This document shows, in pieces, positions 41,343-52,419 of a DNA stretch of 64,000 nucleotides (positions within the stretch are counted from its first letter, which is position 1; every line of letters starts with the position of its first letter). The DNA is from Nilaparvata lugens (lineage: Eukaryota > Arthropoda > Insecta > Hemiptera > Delphacidae). A program made the position numbers and the translations under genes. The stretch is taken from the NCBI RefSeq assembly GCF_014356525.2, contig NC_052507.1:1116001-1180000 (forward strand), given 5' to 3'. The notes below the pieces were generated by a model, which did no database searches, was not told the DNA's origin, and was given only the letters and a program-made list of their open reading frames with translations.

Positions 41343-42156
41343 TAAAACCCATCCACAAACCCTGCTATAACAGTCTACAGTTTGTTTCCCAAAATTGATT
41401 TAGATCGGTTGTCTACAATTCCCTGGATAGTGATCTATTCTTGATGCAACAGAAAAATGAAGGATCCAATCCAATAAGATCTGACAACACTGTCTGCCTA
41501 AGGACGACAGGGAAATATTTTCCCAATGACAGTAGCTAGGGAGACCTTAGACAGGGAAAGAGGGACCAGCCATGTCCTTCTAACAGACAAATCTTCCCTG
41601 CTCCTCTAACCATAACCCTCAATTTCTTTCTTCCATCACATTGTTCATCCGCCAAGCACCCTCCAACTCACCACATTCCATTTTCCCTCTTTGTCTAGCC
41701 TTTTCTGATCGCCAATCTCCTTCACACTTTTCGAAAAGGTCCTTCTCAATCCCTCTTTATCTAGCAACTGCTTATCACTTATTTCCGTCTCACTTGTCGC
41801 AAGGTCCTTCTCAATCCCTCCTTGTCTATCCTCTCCTGATCACTTAACTCCTTCTCACTTCTCTCGAGGACATATACCAACTCCGCTCGCGGTTAAAGGC
41901 TCCTACACACAAGTACATTTCGTACGTCGTGACGTCATCACTGCTTGTCACATTTGTCCCGTTCTCACTCTGTCAAAGTGATAACTTTAAAACTCTCTCT
42001 GATAAATATTTTCTTCATAATAGACATTCATTTATATTCGATTAGCAAAAAATTTCTTTGAATCCGAATGTATACATGTTCTAGAGATCCACGTTGCTCA
42101 GTGTGAAATTACACAGGAATATAATATGTTCCTATGTAATATACGATATCAAATCA
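41343..42156. other. No gene; CCTTCTCAATCCCTC short repeats
   Basis: At 41700-41880 GGTCCTTCTCAATCCCTC and TGATCACTTAACTCCTTCTC recur at about 60 bp. The rest is unassigned; GTCGTGACGTCATCAC lies near 41930. Confidence 0.5.
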
Positions 42157-42559
42157 TTGACCGAGCGAAGTGAGGTCTAAGATTCAAGTCCACGGTTTGG
42201 CATTTCTCTTAATGTTTAAATGTTTATATGTTGCGCATTTACAGCGAAACGCGGTAATAGATTTTCATGAAATTTAACAGGTTATGTTCCTTTTTTAATT
42301 GTGCGTCGACGTATATATAAGGTTTTTGGGAATTTTGCATTTCAAGGATAATATAAAAGGAAAAAGGAGCGTCCTTCATAAGCTAATATTAGAGTAAAAA
42401 TCAGACTATAGAATTATTCATCATAAATCAGCTGACAAGCGATTACACAGATGTGTGGAGAAGTCAGTCTATTGCTGTATTTCCATTAGGTCTATAGTTC
42501 CAATCCGGTACTTGTGGATGAGAAAACTGCGTGAGGTCTACTGTTCACAGAACTACTAG
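42157..42559 (+). mobile_element. Hel-B, Helitron-like element
   Basis: TTGACCGAGCGAAGTGAGGT to CTGTTCACAGAACTACTAG, flanked by A (42156) and T (42560). It is the cleanest plus-strand copy. Confidence 0.75.
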
Positions 42560-42582
42560 TATATATATATCAAAACAACATT

Positions 42583-42718
42583 TTTTTTTAGTTTTAGGGT
42601 TTTCTGTATTCAGTTTTAGTTGATCAGAGATTGACAATGGTGTAATAACCGAAACCGGTCTTTCTAAGTATCAATAAATCTGTGGTTTTTGACAATTTCT
42701 CAGTCTTTTCCATTCAAA
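42583..42718 (+). mobile_element. PLE 3' terminal fragment
   Basis: TGTATTCAGTTTTAGTTGAT, GAGATTGACAATGGTGTAAT and AACCGAAACCGGTC, ending TTTTTGACAATTTCTCAGTC. Confidence 0.75.
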
Positions 42719-42735
42719 ACAACATTTATGGAAGA

Positions 42736-42940
42736 CTAGCAGGTCTAATTGAAAACTTGACAAACTGGACCTACTGAGATCTTGAAGAATTGAGAATAGG
42801 CCTTTAAACATCCTCTGTAAATTGAGAAACAATATTCAAAATTTAAAGTTAATCAGTTGAGTAGTTCAGACGTGATGATACGTCTTTCTTGAATTTCCTA
42901 TCCCGTACGTGTATAAGCCAGTTATTTCCTCTATTATTGA
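42736..42940 (-). mobile_element. Hel-C, short Helitron copy
   Basis: On the minus strand it starts TCAATAATAGAGG after an A and ends ACCTGCTAG before a T. It contains TTGGACCTACTGAGATCTTG-like sequence in common with 52.2 kb. Confidence 0.65.
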
Positions 42941-43197
42941 TTGTAAAAAGTGGGGTCTATGTTTTAACTAGGATTTTGATCCACGTCCAAACGCATTGAT
43001 GGAATTCTATGAGATTTAGCAGGATTATTCCTTTTATAACCGCGCGTCGATGTATACACAAGGTTTTTTTTGAAATTTTGCATTTTTAGGATAATAATGA
43101 AACGAGAAGGAATTTCCGTCATACTCAGATATCACTTTGATACAATATATAATCTATTCCGAAGATAGGATTAATCAAACTATAGAATTATTTATAA

Positions 43198-43611
43198 CTA
43201 GTAGTTCTGTGAACAGTAGACCTCACGCAGTCATCCACAAGTACCTGATTGAAACTATAGACCTTATGGAAATACAGCAATAGACTGGCTTCTCCTCACA
43301 TCTGTGTAATCTCTTGTCAGCTAATTTATGATGAATAATTCTATAGCCTGATTTTTAATCTAATTTTGGCGTATGAAGGCGGCTTTTTTTCCCTTTTATA
43401 TCATCCTTGAAATGCAAAATTTCCAAAAAACCTTGTATATACGTCGACGCGCAATTAAAAAGGAACATACCTGTCAAATTTCATGAAAATCTATCACCGC
43501 GTTTCGCCATAAATGCGCAACAAATGAACATATAAATATTTAAACATTTAAACATTAAGAGAAATGCCAAACCATCTACTCGAATCTCAGACCTTCACTT
43601 CGCTCGGTCAA
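43198..43611 (-). mobile_element. Hel-B, Helitron-like element
   Basis: CTAGTAGTTCTGTGAACAGT to CTTCGCTCGGTCAA, flanked on the minus strand by A and T. Confidence 0.75.
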
Positions 43612-43740
43612 TTAATCAGCTGACAAGTGATTATTCATTGCATGCATTATACAGATGTCTGGAGAAGCCGGTGAACAGGTGACACCAGATACTTGTGGAT
43701 GAGAAAACTGCGTGAGGTATACTGTTCACAGAACTACTAG
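43612..43740 (+). mobile_element. Hel-B 3' fragment
   Basis: ATGTCTGGAGAAGCCGG...ACTTGTGGATGAGAAAACTG and the CTAG end at 43740. It is inverted directly after the copy at 43198-43611. Confidence 0.65.
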
Positions 43741-43787
43741 TATTATTGATATCTCCTTATGTTATATTCTCCGTATCCCTACACTTT

Positions 43788-43955
43788 GTACATGAGTGGC
43801 CATACACATTGTAACCGCGGGGCGGAGTTAGTATCCCCTTTTTTTCGCTTCCTCATTATAAATTATCTCCTTATCTCCTATATTTTCTGTATCCTACGCT
43901 TTGTACTTGAGTGGCCATACACATTTTGACCGCGGGGCGGAGTTCGTAGATTTCA
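43788..43955. repeat. Direct repeat with GACCGCGGGGCGGAGTT
   Basis: CTTTGTACATGAGTGGCCAT...ACCGCGGGGCGGAGTTAGTA recurs as CTTTGTACTTGAGTGGCCAT...CCGCGGGGCGGAGTTCGTAG about 120 bp later. Confidence 0.85.
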
Positions 43956-44468
43956 CTCTGTCTAGCATCTTCCGATCACTTATGTCCTTCTCACTTCTTG
44001 AGCAGGGAGCGGCCCTTTCCAACCCCACACAAGGCGTGACTCACCATTCCTCCCCAGAACTTTCCCTTCTTACAAGAACATTCCCTTTCTTAGATCATCC
44101 CTGCCATTGCAACCCAATAACTGTGTACAGATCTTTTATTATTTATCCATCCAGAGACCATAACTGTTTCCACTGTTGCAACTACTTTTCCTGATTGCTC
44201 CCAGATATTTATTACGTAGATTACAACCACTCTTATTCAGCAACATCGATAAAGTTGAAAGCACTACTTGTTACAGGACATCTATTTTTCGATTATCTCA
44301 ATTGATATCCAACGATAACAACTGTGGACGCAAGAGGAAATTGTGTTTTTCCAAGTCAAAGTTAATTCCACTACTGAAATTTGAATCTGGTTTTAGTACA
44401 GGAATCAATTTCTGTTGATCTTGAAATGAACAGGTTCAACTGGAAAAATTATCACTTTTTGCTATTAG
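43956..44468. other. No recognised feature
   Basis: Two open frames (43901-44194 and 44176-44418) overlap in different phases and show no domain. Confidence 0.35.
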
Positions 44469-45138
44469 AAAAATCTGGTGTGGCGCACTCACCCAACTTT
44501 CCTTGACGTTATGAAAATTGATCACCTGACGCTATTGTTCCCGCGCATCTCAAGTCTACTATTCAAAGATTTGAGCCAGCTGGTGACAGGGCAATAACGC
44601 TGGAGAAACACAAGGTCTGCTATCTCTTCATAGTGAATCATTTTAATAGAATCAACAGTTGCCAACAGTTTGCAATTGGATAATCACATTTTCTCGAATA
44701 TCGAGCTTATTTTTGATTTTAGATGAAAATGTAACTGAACATTAATTGTAGAGATTCTCATGCTCAATCTTTTCCACTCGAGATTTTTTGTTTAAATTGT
44801 ATCTGAAGCCTGATAATTGAGAATCTAAAATCAAACTTTGCATGGATGAGGCTGAGCTCCTGTAATTTTTACAGATATGGGACTTGTGGCAGTTGATAGA
44901 GCTTATCGGTGACTATCTCAGGTATAACTTTAATCAAAATCGTTGGAGCCGTTTTCGAGAAAATCGCAAAAAACCCTGTTTTTGACAACATTTTCGCCAT
45001 TTTAGCCGCCATCTTGAATCGCATTTGATCGAAATTGTTCGTATCGGATCCTTATATTGTAAGGAACTTACGTTCCAAATTTCAAGTCATTCCCTTAATT
45101 GGGAGATGAGATATCGTGTACACAGACGCACATACCCT

Positions 45139-45195
<57 letters not shown>

Positions 45196-45326
45196 TCACA
45201 TACAGAACAATACCCAAAAACCATCTTGGACTCAGGGGGCCTTGAAACGTATAGAAATTGGGATACCTTAATTTTTCCGGAAAGCAATACTTTCCTTACC
45301 TATGGTAATAGGGCAAGGAAAGTAAA
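44469..45326 (-). mobile_element. Rep-6, complete copy
   Basis: Starts (plus-strand view) AATCTGGTGTGGCGCACTCA and ends TACCTATGGTAATAGGGCAA. It contains CTTATCGGTGACTATCTCAG, the CA array at 45136-45192 and CTTGGACTCAGGGGGCCTTG. Confidence 0.82.
45136..45192. repeat. CA microsatellite inside Rep-6
   Basis: An uninterrupted (CA)n run of about 50 bp. Confidence 0.97.
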
Positions 45327-45331
45327 AAACG

Positions 45332-45474
45332 ACTAGCAGTCAGATATTTAACAATAAATGAATTATTAATTACTCACTGTGACAACTACCAAGAAGATGG
45401 CGGACCTGCCGAAAGATCTTGTCACAGTGAGTGATTAATAATTCATTTATTGTAAATATCTGACTGCTAGTCGT
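45332..45474. repeat. 143-bp palindrome after Rep-6
   Basis: ACGACTAGCAGTCAGATATT mirrors AATATCTGACTGCTAGTCGT-like sequence. CACTGTGACA mirrors TGTCACAGTG around a loop of about 45 bases with AAGATGGCGGACC. Confidence 0.85.
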
Positions 45475-45539
45475 TTTTTCTAATAGCAAAAAGTGATTTA
45501 ATGATAAGCAGTTCGTGATGGAAAACAACATTGAAGGAA

Positions 45540-45634
45540 AAATTATGTTGAAAGGATGCCAGATGATAAAATGCTAGAAGCTGTCATGAAATATAGAAGA
45601 TATATTGATGAACCTCTGAAAAAAGATGGTAAGT
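45540..45634 (+). other. Possible exon ending at a GTAAGT donor
   Basis: A frame with YVERMPDDKMLEAVMKYRRY, then IDEPLKKD, runs to 45628 and meets G|GTAAGTG. The composition is coding-like, but upstream stops come within about 30 codons and no partner exon is visible. It could be a host exon or an element remnant. Confidence 0.3.
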
Positions 45635-45992
45635 GTAAGGCTCAACTCACACTACCTCGACTCAAATCGTACGACTCCAGTCGAGGATACTCCAGTCTCT
45701 TGACGTTACGACTTTTTTACTCATTGTCACTACTTCGGTTCCATGCTATTCAATTTCTAACCTCACATTATTAGAAATATGAGACCCAATTCGTTACTTC
45801 TGCGCATGTAACCACTCTTAGAATATTATTATGAATCTATTGTCTTATCTAGTTCTTATTATTGTCTTATCTCAAATGATGAAACATCACTTTCATAAAA
45901 CATAACCTCAGTTTCATTAAAAATGCACGGTACTACGCAACTTTAGTCGAGACTCGACTCTGTCTCACAGTCGTGAGGTCGCGGAGACAAGG
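45635..45992. mobile_element. Probable TIR MITE, CGACTC-rich ends
   Basis: AAGGCTCAACTCACACTACC with CGACTCAAATCG and CCAGTCGAGG at the left answers GAGACTCGACTCTGTCTCAC at the right. The middle is AT-rich. Confidence 0.5.
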
Positions 45993-46381
45993 GACTACAA
46001 TTGAAAAATTGACAAACCGATATCGACAAAATTGATATCTTGACCTACCGGTATCTTGAAGAATTTGAAATAGTCCTATGGCTTAACACACACTTCCGCG
46101 ACTCAGGTCGAGAAGATAATCGACTCTAGTAGATAGCAAGTCTTTTCAAATGGTGACACTCAGACCAGTCTACTCTAGTCTCCGCGACTGTCACCATTTG
46201 AATACACATGCTCTCGGCTAGAGTCGTGTCTCTTCTCAGTAAGAGTCGCGTAAGTGTGTGTTAAGCTATAGAACTATTTCAAATTCTTCAAGATACCGGT
46301 AGGTCAAGATATCAATTTTGTCGATATCGGTTTGTCAATTTTTCAATTGTAGTACCTTGTGGAGCACTGGTTATCTCCTAG
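45993..46381. repeat. Palindrome P5: inverted Hel-C 3' ends around a MITE
   Basis: The arms pair GACTACAATTGAAAAATTGA with TCAATTTTTCAATTGTAGTA and extend through GATATCTTGACCTACCGGTA. Between them AACACACACTTCCGCGACTC mirrors GAGTCGCGTAAGTGTGTGTT. The right copy continues to the Hel-C end GAGCACTGG...CTAG at 46381, followed by T. Confidence 0.85.
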
Positions 46382-46439
46382 TATAATATAAATTTATAAT
46401 GTATGAATTTAGGGCTACTTTCTTGTATTTATAAAATAG

Positions 46440-46560
46440 AATTATAGTACTCTTAAAAGTTAATAAAATAATAAAACAAGATTACAAATTGTAACGTAAC
46501 TACTAGTTTCGGTAATTACACAATCGTCAGGTTTTTATTAATTTTAAAAGGTACAATAAT
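46440..46560 (-). mobile_element. Second, distinct PLE-type 3' end
   Basis: The minus strand reads CCTGACGATTGTGTAATTAC, CGAAACTAGTAGTTACGTTA and CAATTTGTAATC. CTGACGA...CCGAAAC has the look of PLE pseudo-LTRs but is not the same family as the other PLE tails here. Confidence 0.45.
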
Positions 46561-46599
46561 TGTATTTTATTATTTTATAATGATATAAACTGTGGTAGC

Positions 46600-47090
46600 C
46601 AACCTTACTCGATTTTCTCATTCATCAAGTGGGGAGTAATAACAAGAACTCGGTATTTTAAATTACAGTAATTAACGATTCTATTCGGTAAACCGTTGGG
46701 TTGAAGCACAATGAACATGATGTAGAATCCTGCATGGTCAGCAATAATGCCACCAAAAACGCTCCTATAAGGGAGAAGAATATTCGCATGGAGCTTTTCG
46801 GTTGACCGTTATTGTTGTAGAAAGTACTTTAGGGCAGCGCCATTGAAATTGAATAATTGAGCACATTAGCTTCCCCATAAAAGAAGCAAATGGGAGTTGG
46901 TGAATCTCCTAATCTTTTTACATGTCGGGAATTAGTGGTTTACTGAAATTAAAATTTGTTGGGTTGGTCGTTTGAATGGAAAGATGGATGTATTTTGATA
47001 ATCTATTATAGTTTCATTCAATTGATGAATGGAAAACCATTTTTTCACCTTCAGCTTCTTCTCTAATCATGATTTTAATTCATGATAGCA
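46600..47090. other. No recognised feature
   Basis: Possibly unique sequence. No open frame of note. Confidence 0.35.
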
Positions 47091-47094
47091 AGCA

Positions 47095-47228
47095 CTTTAT
47101 TGATTGATACAATAAGTACATCATCAAAATGATAGGGAGAGGAAAAATAAGGTAACCTTGTGCTATTCCTCTCCCAAATTTGGATAAGGTTACACATAGT
47201 CCGAAATAGGTCTTGTAGTTGTCTACTC
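47095..47228 (-). repeat. Rep-9 copy, minus orientation
   Basis: TTTATTGATTGATACAATAA, AATGATAGGGAGAGGAAAAA and ACACATAGTCCGAAATAGGT. Confidence 0.7.
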
Positions 47229-47231
47229 CAA

Positions 47232-47315
47232 AAAATGTTTATTTATTTATTTATAAAAAATACATACAGGTATGGGAACAACAGGCATTATAGCCCAAAA
47301 CTGTTCCCGATTCAA
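47232..47315 (-). mobile_element. Retroelement 3' end with TAAA tail
   Basis: The minus strand reads TTTTGGGCTATAATGCCTGT, ATACCTGTATGTATTTTTTA and TAAATAAATAAACA. Confidence 0.6.
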
Positions 47316-47376
47316 GAAAACGAAGTTTTTCATAATTATCAAGAGAAAAAAGTTAATGAAAAATTACAAATTATTA

Positions 47377-48260
47377 AAAATCTGGTGTGGTACACTCACA
47401 CAACTTTCCTTGCTCATATTTGAAACTACAATCAGACTTAAGTATATGTGTATATATAATTGTTTTCAGAATACTTTTTCCTTTGTGTAAATTGTGAAAT
47501 TCGATGATTTTTCTTAGTCGTCATTTTTCAAATACGTCAAAACAGCTGTTCTACAGATGAAATATCTCGATTATGTGTTCTTTTACCTACCTACCTTATG
47601 CACGAGAAGGAGGTTACAAAGTCCATTTCTCAAGGATGGGGTGGACCCCCCATTAGTTTCCCAGGAAGGAGACTCATGCCAGTTAATAGAGCTGATAAAT
47701 AACTATACAGAGTATGAATTTGAAAAAAATCGGTCAAGTTATTTTGAGAAAATCGTGAAAAACATGGTTTTTTAGTAATTATCCACCATTTTTCTCAAGT
47801 ATATTACGGAGCTCCTGCAATTTTCTCAGAAATGAGACTCATGTCAGTTGATAGGGCTTATAAATAGCTATATATGGTATGAATTAAAAGAAAATCGTTG
47901 AAGGCGTTTTCGAGAAAACCGTGAATAACATGGTTTTTTAGTAATTATCCGCCATTTTTCACAAGAATATTACGGAGCTCCTGCAATTTTCCCAGAAATG
48001 AGACTCATGTCAGTTGATAGGGCTTATAAATAGCTTATAAATAGGGCTTATAAAATCCATGGTATAAATTTGAAGAAAATCGTTAGAGCCGTTTTCGAGA
48101 AAACAGTGAAAAACATTGTTTTTTAGTAATTATCCGCCATTTTTTCCGCCATTTTGAATTTCATTTTATTGAATTTCTTGTAAGATCCTCATGGCAGAAG
48201 AACCTTAAGTTTAAAATTTCAAGTCAATCGGTTGATTATCGTGTTGTTCACAGACATACA

Positions 48261-48302
<42 letters not shown>

Positions 48303-48310
48303 ACACACAC

Positions 48311-48355
<45 letters not shown>

Positions 48356-48441
48356 ACACACCACACACACACCACACAACACACACACACACACCACACA
48401 CACACACACACACCACACACACCACACAACACACACACACA

Positions 48442-48501
<60 letters not shown>

Positions 48502-48510
48502 CACCACACA

Positions 48511-48581
<71 letters not shown>

Positions 48582-48714
48582 CAACACCCAAAAATCATGT
48601 TTTTGGACTCAGGGGACCTTGAAACGTATAGAAAACTTGAAATTAGGGTTCCTTAATTTTTTTTGGAAAGCAATACTTTCCTTACCTATGGTAGTAGGGC
48701 AAGGAAAGTAAAAA
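47377..48714 (-). mobile_element. Rep-6, long copy with internal triplication
   Basis: Starts AATCTGGTGTGGTACACTCA and ends CTATGGTAGTAGGGCAAGGA. Between 47640 and 48180, about 160-190-bp units carrying GGAGCTCCTGCAATTTT, GAGACTCATGTCAGTTGATA and GTTTTTTAGTAATTATCC occur three times. A long CA tract follows. Confidence 0.8.
48255..48578. repeat. CA microsatellite, ~320 bp
   Basis: (CA)n interrupted by CCACAC, ACAACA and CTCACA. Cys/Val and His/Thr-rich open frames across it are compositional. Confidence 0.97.
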
Positions 48715-48717
48715 TGA

Positions 48718-48899
48718 GACCTTAATCATTTTCACAAAGTAGATTTTCAAATTTAGATGCTTCAAAACCGAACATAGAAGAAATATTTCACATTATTATC
48801 ACTAAATTGGGAAATATTCACATTTTTTTGTGTAGTTGAGAAGTTGATATTGTGGTAATTATTCTTACTCATATTAAATAAAAATACTAAGAAATTGTC
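48718..48899 (-). repeat. Partial Rep-9 joined to a reversed PLE tail
   Basis: ATTTTCACAAAGTAGATTTT and AGAAATATTTCACATTATTA are Rep-9. TTGATATTGTGGTAATTATT and ACTAAGAAATTGTCA (48888-48900) are the PLE terminus in reverse. Confidence 0.7.
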
Positions 48900-49345
48900 A
48901 AAATAACAAGAGTAATTAAGGACAATTCCCAATATAGTTCAAATGACCAGATGCATTTCAACCAATACAACACTAAGAATTTAGTTGTATCATAACATTG
49001 TAAACATACATTAGTCAATAGTTTTCCCATTTACATATTTGTTTTATAATCATTTAGGATTGTTTTCTTGGTTCTTATTTTGTACTGAAAGTAAATTTTG
49101 TTATGATGGTGAGTCTGTTGCTTAAGCCGCCATTTTGTGACACCGTTAAGTGGGAGGAGACTGTCTAGCTGGGCCAATGGCAGGCATTCATGCCCTTGAG
49201 CAATAGCAGTACTCGCCTACTAGTATAAATTCTGTTGTTCTTGTATTTATTATTAGTTCATCAGAGATTAAAAATGGTGTAACAACCGAAATCGGTCTTT
49301 CTAAGCATCAATAAATCGGTAGACTTTGACAATTTTCTAGTATTT
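48900..49345 (+). mobile_element. PLE 3' fragment, plus strand
   Basis: Begins in the last codons of the GIY-YIG reading frame (ATAACAAGAGTAATTAAGGA). It continues through the 3' region with TAAGTGGGAGGAGACTGTCT and AACCGAAATCGGTC, and ends GACTTTGACAATTTTCTAGT. Confidence 0.78.
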
Positions 49346-49522
49346 TTATTTAAAATATTTACATACCGTTATTGACGAAATAATTTTGCAGGACCAAAAA
49401 ATAAAATTGAATAATTATATCACTTCTCAGCTTGATTTTTTTTATTCCATTTTTTAGCATCCTAATGATGTGTTTTAGGTAAATGAATTTGTCAATGATA
49501 TTAGTCCCAAGCTATCAATCTC

Positions 49523-49995
49523 CTATACTAGGTTCGACGTTATAATGGCAGTATTTGATGAACATTGGTGTTGCTATCCTTGTCTATCATTCGACAAAGC
49601 AGGTAGCTTCATCCTTTGCTAACTCAACAACGTTACTAGATCAGATTTCAACTTTGTAGAAATATAATTGATTAACGAAATATTGAATCTCAAACATAAA
49701 AATTCATCACAAGTAACTATTAAATCAGATATACCGGTAACAGCTATTCTCTACAACAAGGTAGAGAATCGGCAAGGTTGTTCTCCTATCTTCTCCAAAT
49801 CCATTAAAACTTGAATCTCACCATTTATCAAACAGATCATAGATTATTTGAATATTCAATCTTAATCATGAAAATTTATCATAAATCAGAAATATCACTA
49901 ACAGCTATTTTCTATAGAAGGCAGAGGCGAAGCAGAGAATCGACAACGCTGCTCTCCTATCTTTCTCCATTTCCATTATATCGTGGAACTTTCTA
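49523..49995 (+). mobile_element. MITE-1 followed by a duplicated right half
   Basis: The element at 49523-49822 (left end CTATACTAGGTTCGACGTTA) is followed at about 49838-49995 by a second right half with TCTATAGAAGGCAGAGGCGA and CATTTCCATTATATCGTGGA. Confidence 0.75.
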
Positions 49996-49998
49996 AGC

Positions 49999-50088
49999 TC
50001 AAATCAAATCAAATCAATTTATTCCTCTTTATAAATACACATTACAAAAAATTATATAATGCATAACAGGAAATTCTCTATGCATTCC
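49999..50088 (-). mobile_element. Retroelement 3' end with TTTGA tail
   Basis: CAAATCAAATCAAATCAATT then TATTCCTCTTTATAAATACA, a reversed short-repeat tail. Confidence 0.5.
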
Positions 50089-50390
50089 ACCATAGAGAAA
50101 CGATAGCATAAGTAGATATCCCATGGTATAGGGCGTTTATGTCGCAACTTTTACTGATATCCCAAGCCGATAGTTCACTTAGTTCTTTCCTATGCAGCTG
50201 TGTGACGCTGGTAGTCTCTCAAATTGTGCCGTTCATACACTTTCACCCCAACAAAACAGTAAAAATTGACAATAATCGACAGTAATCGGCTTGAGATAAC
50301 AGTAAAAGTTGCGACATAAATTCCCTATACCATGGGATATCTACTTACGCTATTGTTTCTCTATGATTCCACTATGGAATAAGAATTCTC
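50089..50390. mobile_element. MITE-3 inverted-repeat element
   Basis: CATAGAGAAACGATAGCATA and its mirror ending TGTTTCTCTATG near 50365. Same internal order as 12541-12822. CCACTATGGAAT/ATTCCACCATAG lies on both sides. Confidence 0.85.
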
Positions 50391-50497
50391 ACTATGCTTG
50401 CTTCTGATTAGAAACAACTCTCTGACTTTTGATAAATACCTTCCACACTTCCACAGGTCATGAATAATTTAATTTTTTGTGTCGGATCTATATTGTT

Positions 50498-50560
50498 GAC
50501 AGCCAATCAGAGCACGCCCCGCTGGAAACGACAATTTTAGTGTCCTTTATAAAATGTGCT
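50498..50560 (+). promoter_or_regulatory. CCAAT-box and TATA-like pair
   Basis: AGCCAATCAGAGCACGCCCC at about 50500 and CTTTATAAAATG at about 50545 are 45 bases apart, a spacing seen in polymerase II promoters. No gene can be attached downstream. Confidence 0.2.
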
Positions 50561-50910
50561 CGTCTCCTGAAGTGGCATATATACGACAGGCGGGGACATA
50601 AAAATGAAGTAACCCACCTTGGAGCAGTAAAACTCGCGTTGTCAGCGGATTGAAATCTCCATCTTGCTGAAGGCAATATACGGGGAAGAGTATAATATAT
50701 TATGTGGGATAGAATATATAATATAGGATAGAGTCTCAGTGGTTCAGGTGAGCTGTTTGTTGAATGTCTGACATCTTGAAACCAAATGTGGCTTGGTTTG
50801 TGTACAGAACTTGAGATGTGGCTTCTGGGAACATGTTTGAGTTCTCAGATATGATGAGGCGGCTTAAATATTGATTCTATATTGGATATTATTCAAATAG
50901 GGTGGGAGAG

Positions 50911-51305
50911 GGTAGGGAAGGATAGGATAGGACAGGATAGGATAGGATAGAATAGGATAGGATTGATTGATTGATTGATTGAGTACTTTATTTATGTAGA
51001 TTACAATATATACTGTCTTATACACTTATATACAATAGCTTACAATACAGCAAAATTATAGATGAATTTACATGATATAGACTAAGAAAATAATTATTGA
51101 ACTGTATATGATATGAAAACGCAATTTGTAATATAATAACTATAGATAATAATTATATTGTTATACATCTACATAAATTGGCGGAGCTTTGGACATATCA
51201 ATGTCCATTCTTCGGAAAGAATATTAAAAATATCCTCCCCACTAACTCTCTACCAGGATAAGATATGATAGGATAGGAGGATAGGATAGGATAGGAATTG
51301 GATAC
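50911..51305 (-). mobile_element. Retroelement tail inserted in a GATAG microsatellite
   Basis: GATAGGATAGGATAG flanks both sides (50911-50965 and about 51270-51295). The inserted part starts with GATTGATTGATTGATT, then ACTTTATTTATGTAGATTAC and TGTCTTATACAC, read on the minus strand. Confidence 0.65.
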
Positions 51306-51544
51306 TATTCAAACCTCCATCATTCCTTTCAAATAACATATGAATGCCTCTCATTTGAGCGAAAGTGACGATTTAAGGCGAATCTCTTTATAGTGAAGTA
51401 CACGTTCTGATGGGAGTAAAGTAAGATTGGAGGACAGCGTTGTCGATTCTCTGCCTTGCCACTGCCTCCTATAGAGGATCTGGTGACACTGGTAAATCTG
51501 ATGTGATATCAACTGCTTATTCTTGAAGAAAATAATAAATATTA

Positions 51545-52312
51545 TCTATACTATAATAAAGTAAATAGCTGGCTTATACACGTACGCATTAGGAAAATCA
51601 TGTTTTCCTACAGTTACGTTGAAAAATGGCCATTGCTGCACTGATTACAGAACGCAAAGAATCACTTTTCCGCTCTAGTGCGGGAAAAATTTTTCTGCAC
51701 TCCAGATTTGCAACATGACAACGCAAAATACTTAGTAGGTTATATGGAGCAACAGTGCAGCAAAATCAAAATTAAGTTGGTAACAGTGACTGCTGTGGCT
51801 GCTATAGTGAGCAGAGGTGCAACGAAGCACAACGCGCTAATTATTATTCATTATATATTATAACCAAGGACAACGAGGACTTTAGGATTTTAGGATCAAG
51901 GTTTTTATCAATAATAAAATTACACAGAAAAACATTTGATGCATTTCAGGCAATTTTACCCATAATTACCCACTTTTCATATTCAATGGTAACTGTAGGA
52001 AAAACTTAATGTGAAATACGTGCGCAAAGTTCCTCTGCTGCACTCAACAAACCATTCCGCCCTCGCCTACGGCTCGGGCGTAAACGTTTCTTTCGGTGCA
52101 GCAAACTGTCACTTTGCGCACTAGTTGCACAAATAACTATTGACGCATCATCACGTCTGAACTACACTGGACTGATTAATTTTGCATATAGATTTATAAT
52201 TAACCATGGATGGTTATAGACCTATATAAAATTCCTCAAGATTCCAGTAGGTCAAGTTTTCAGTTTGTTAAGTTTTAAAAAACACCCTCGCGGATCAGGG
52301 GCTACCTGCTAG
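51545..52312 (+). mobile_element. Hel-C, Helitron split by Rep-7
   Basis: TCTATACTATAATAAAG at the start (A before) and GGGGCTACCTGCTAG at the end (T after). Rep-7 (51605-52140) interrupts it between GGAAAATCATG and GACGCATCATCACG. No Rep/helicase. Confidence 0.78.
51605..52140 (+). mobile_element. Rep-7, short version
   Basis: TTCCTACAGTTACGTTGAAA to AGTTGCACAAATAACTA, about 535 bp. The middle (GGAGCAACAGTGCAGCAAAA) differs from the 650-bp version at 37-41 kb. Confidence 0.8.
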
Positions 52313-52419
52313 TATGGAATAAGTCAAGAAATTTGACATTTTTCAATGATTTACAATGAATTTTCATAAGTGATGGGATATTAAATATTCCATTTTTTTC
52401 TTCTTTTGTTTTTTTTTTT

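Larger units (their letters stand above)
51387..52395 (-). mobile_element. MITE-1, right arm and middle, split by Hel-C
   Basis: TTTATAGTGAAGTACACGTT starts the right arm (51387-51544). After Hel-C, AATAAGTCAAGAAATTTGAC and CAATGATTTACAATGAATTT (52319-52375) continue the MITE-1 middle. The left arm is missing. Confidence 0.7.

Noticed and set aside
41930..41946. CRE-like GTGACGTCATCAC as a regulatory site
   Set aside because: Single short match with no associated gene; expected by chance at this scale.
48211..48711. Long His/Thr and Cys/Val frames
   Set aside because: Translations of the CA/TG array in several frames on both strands.
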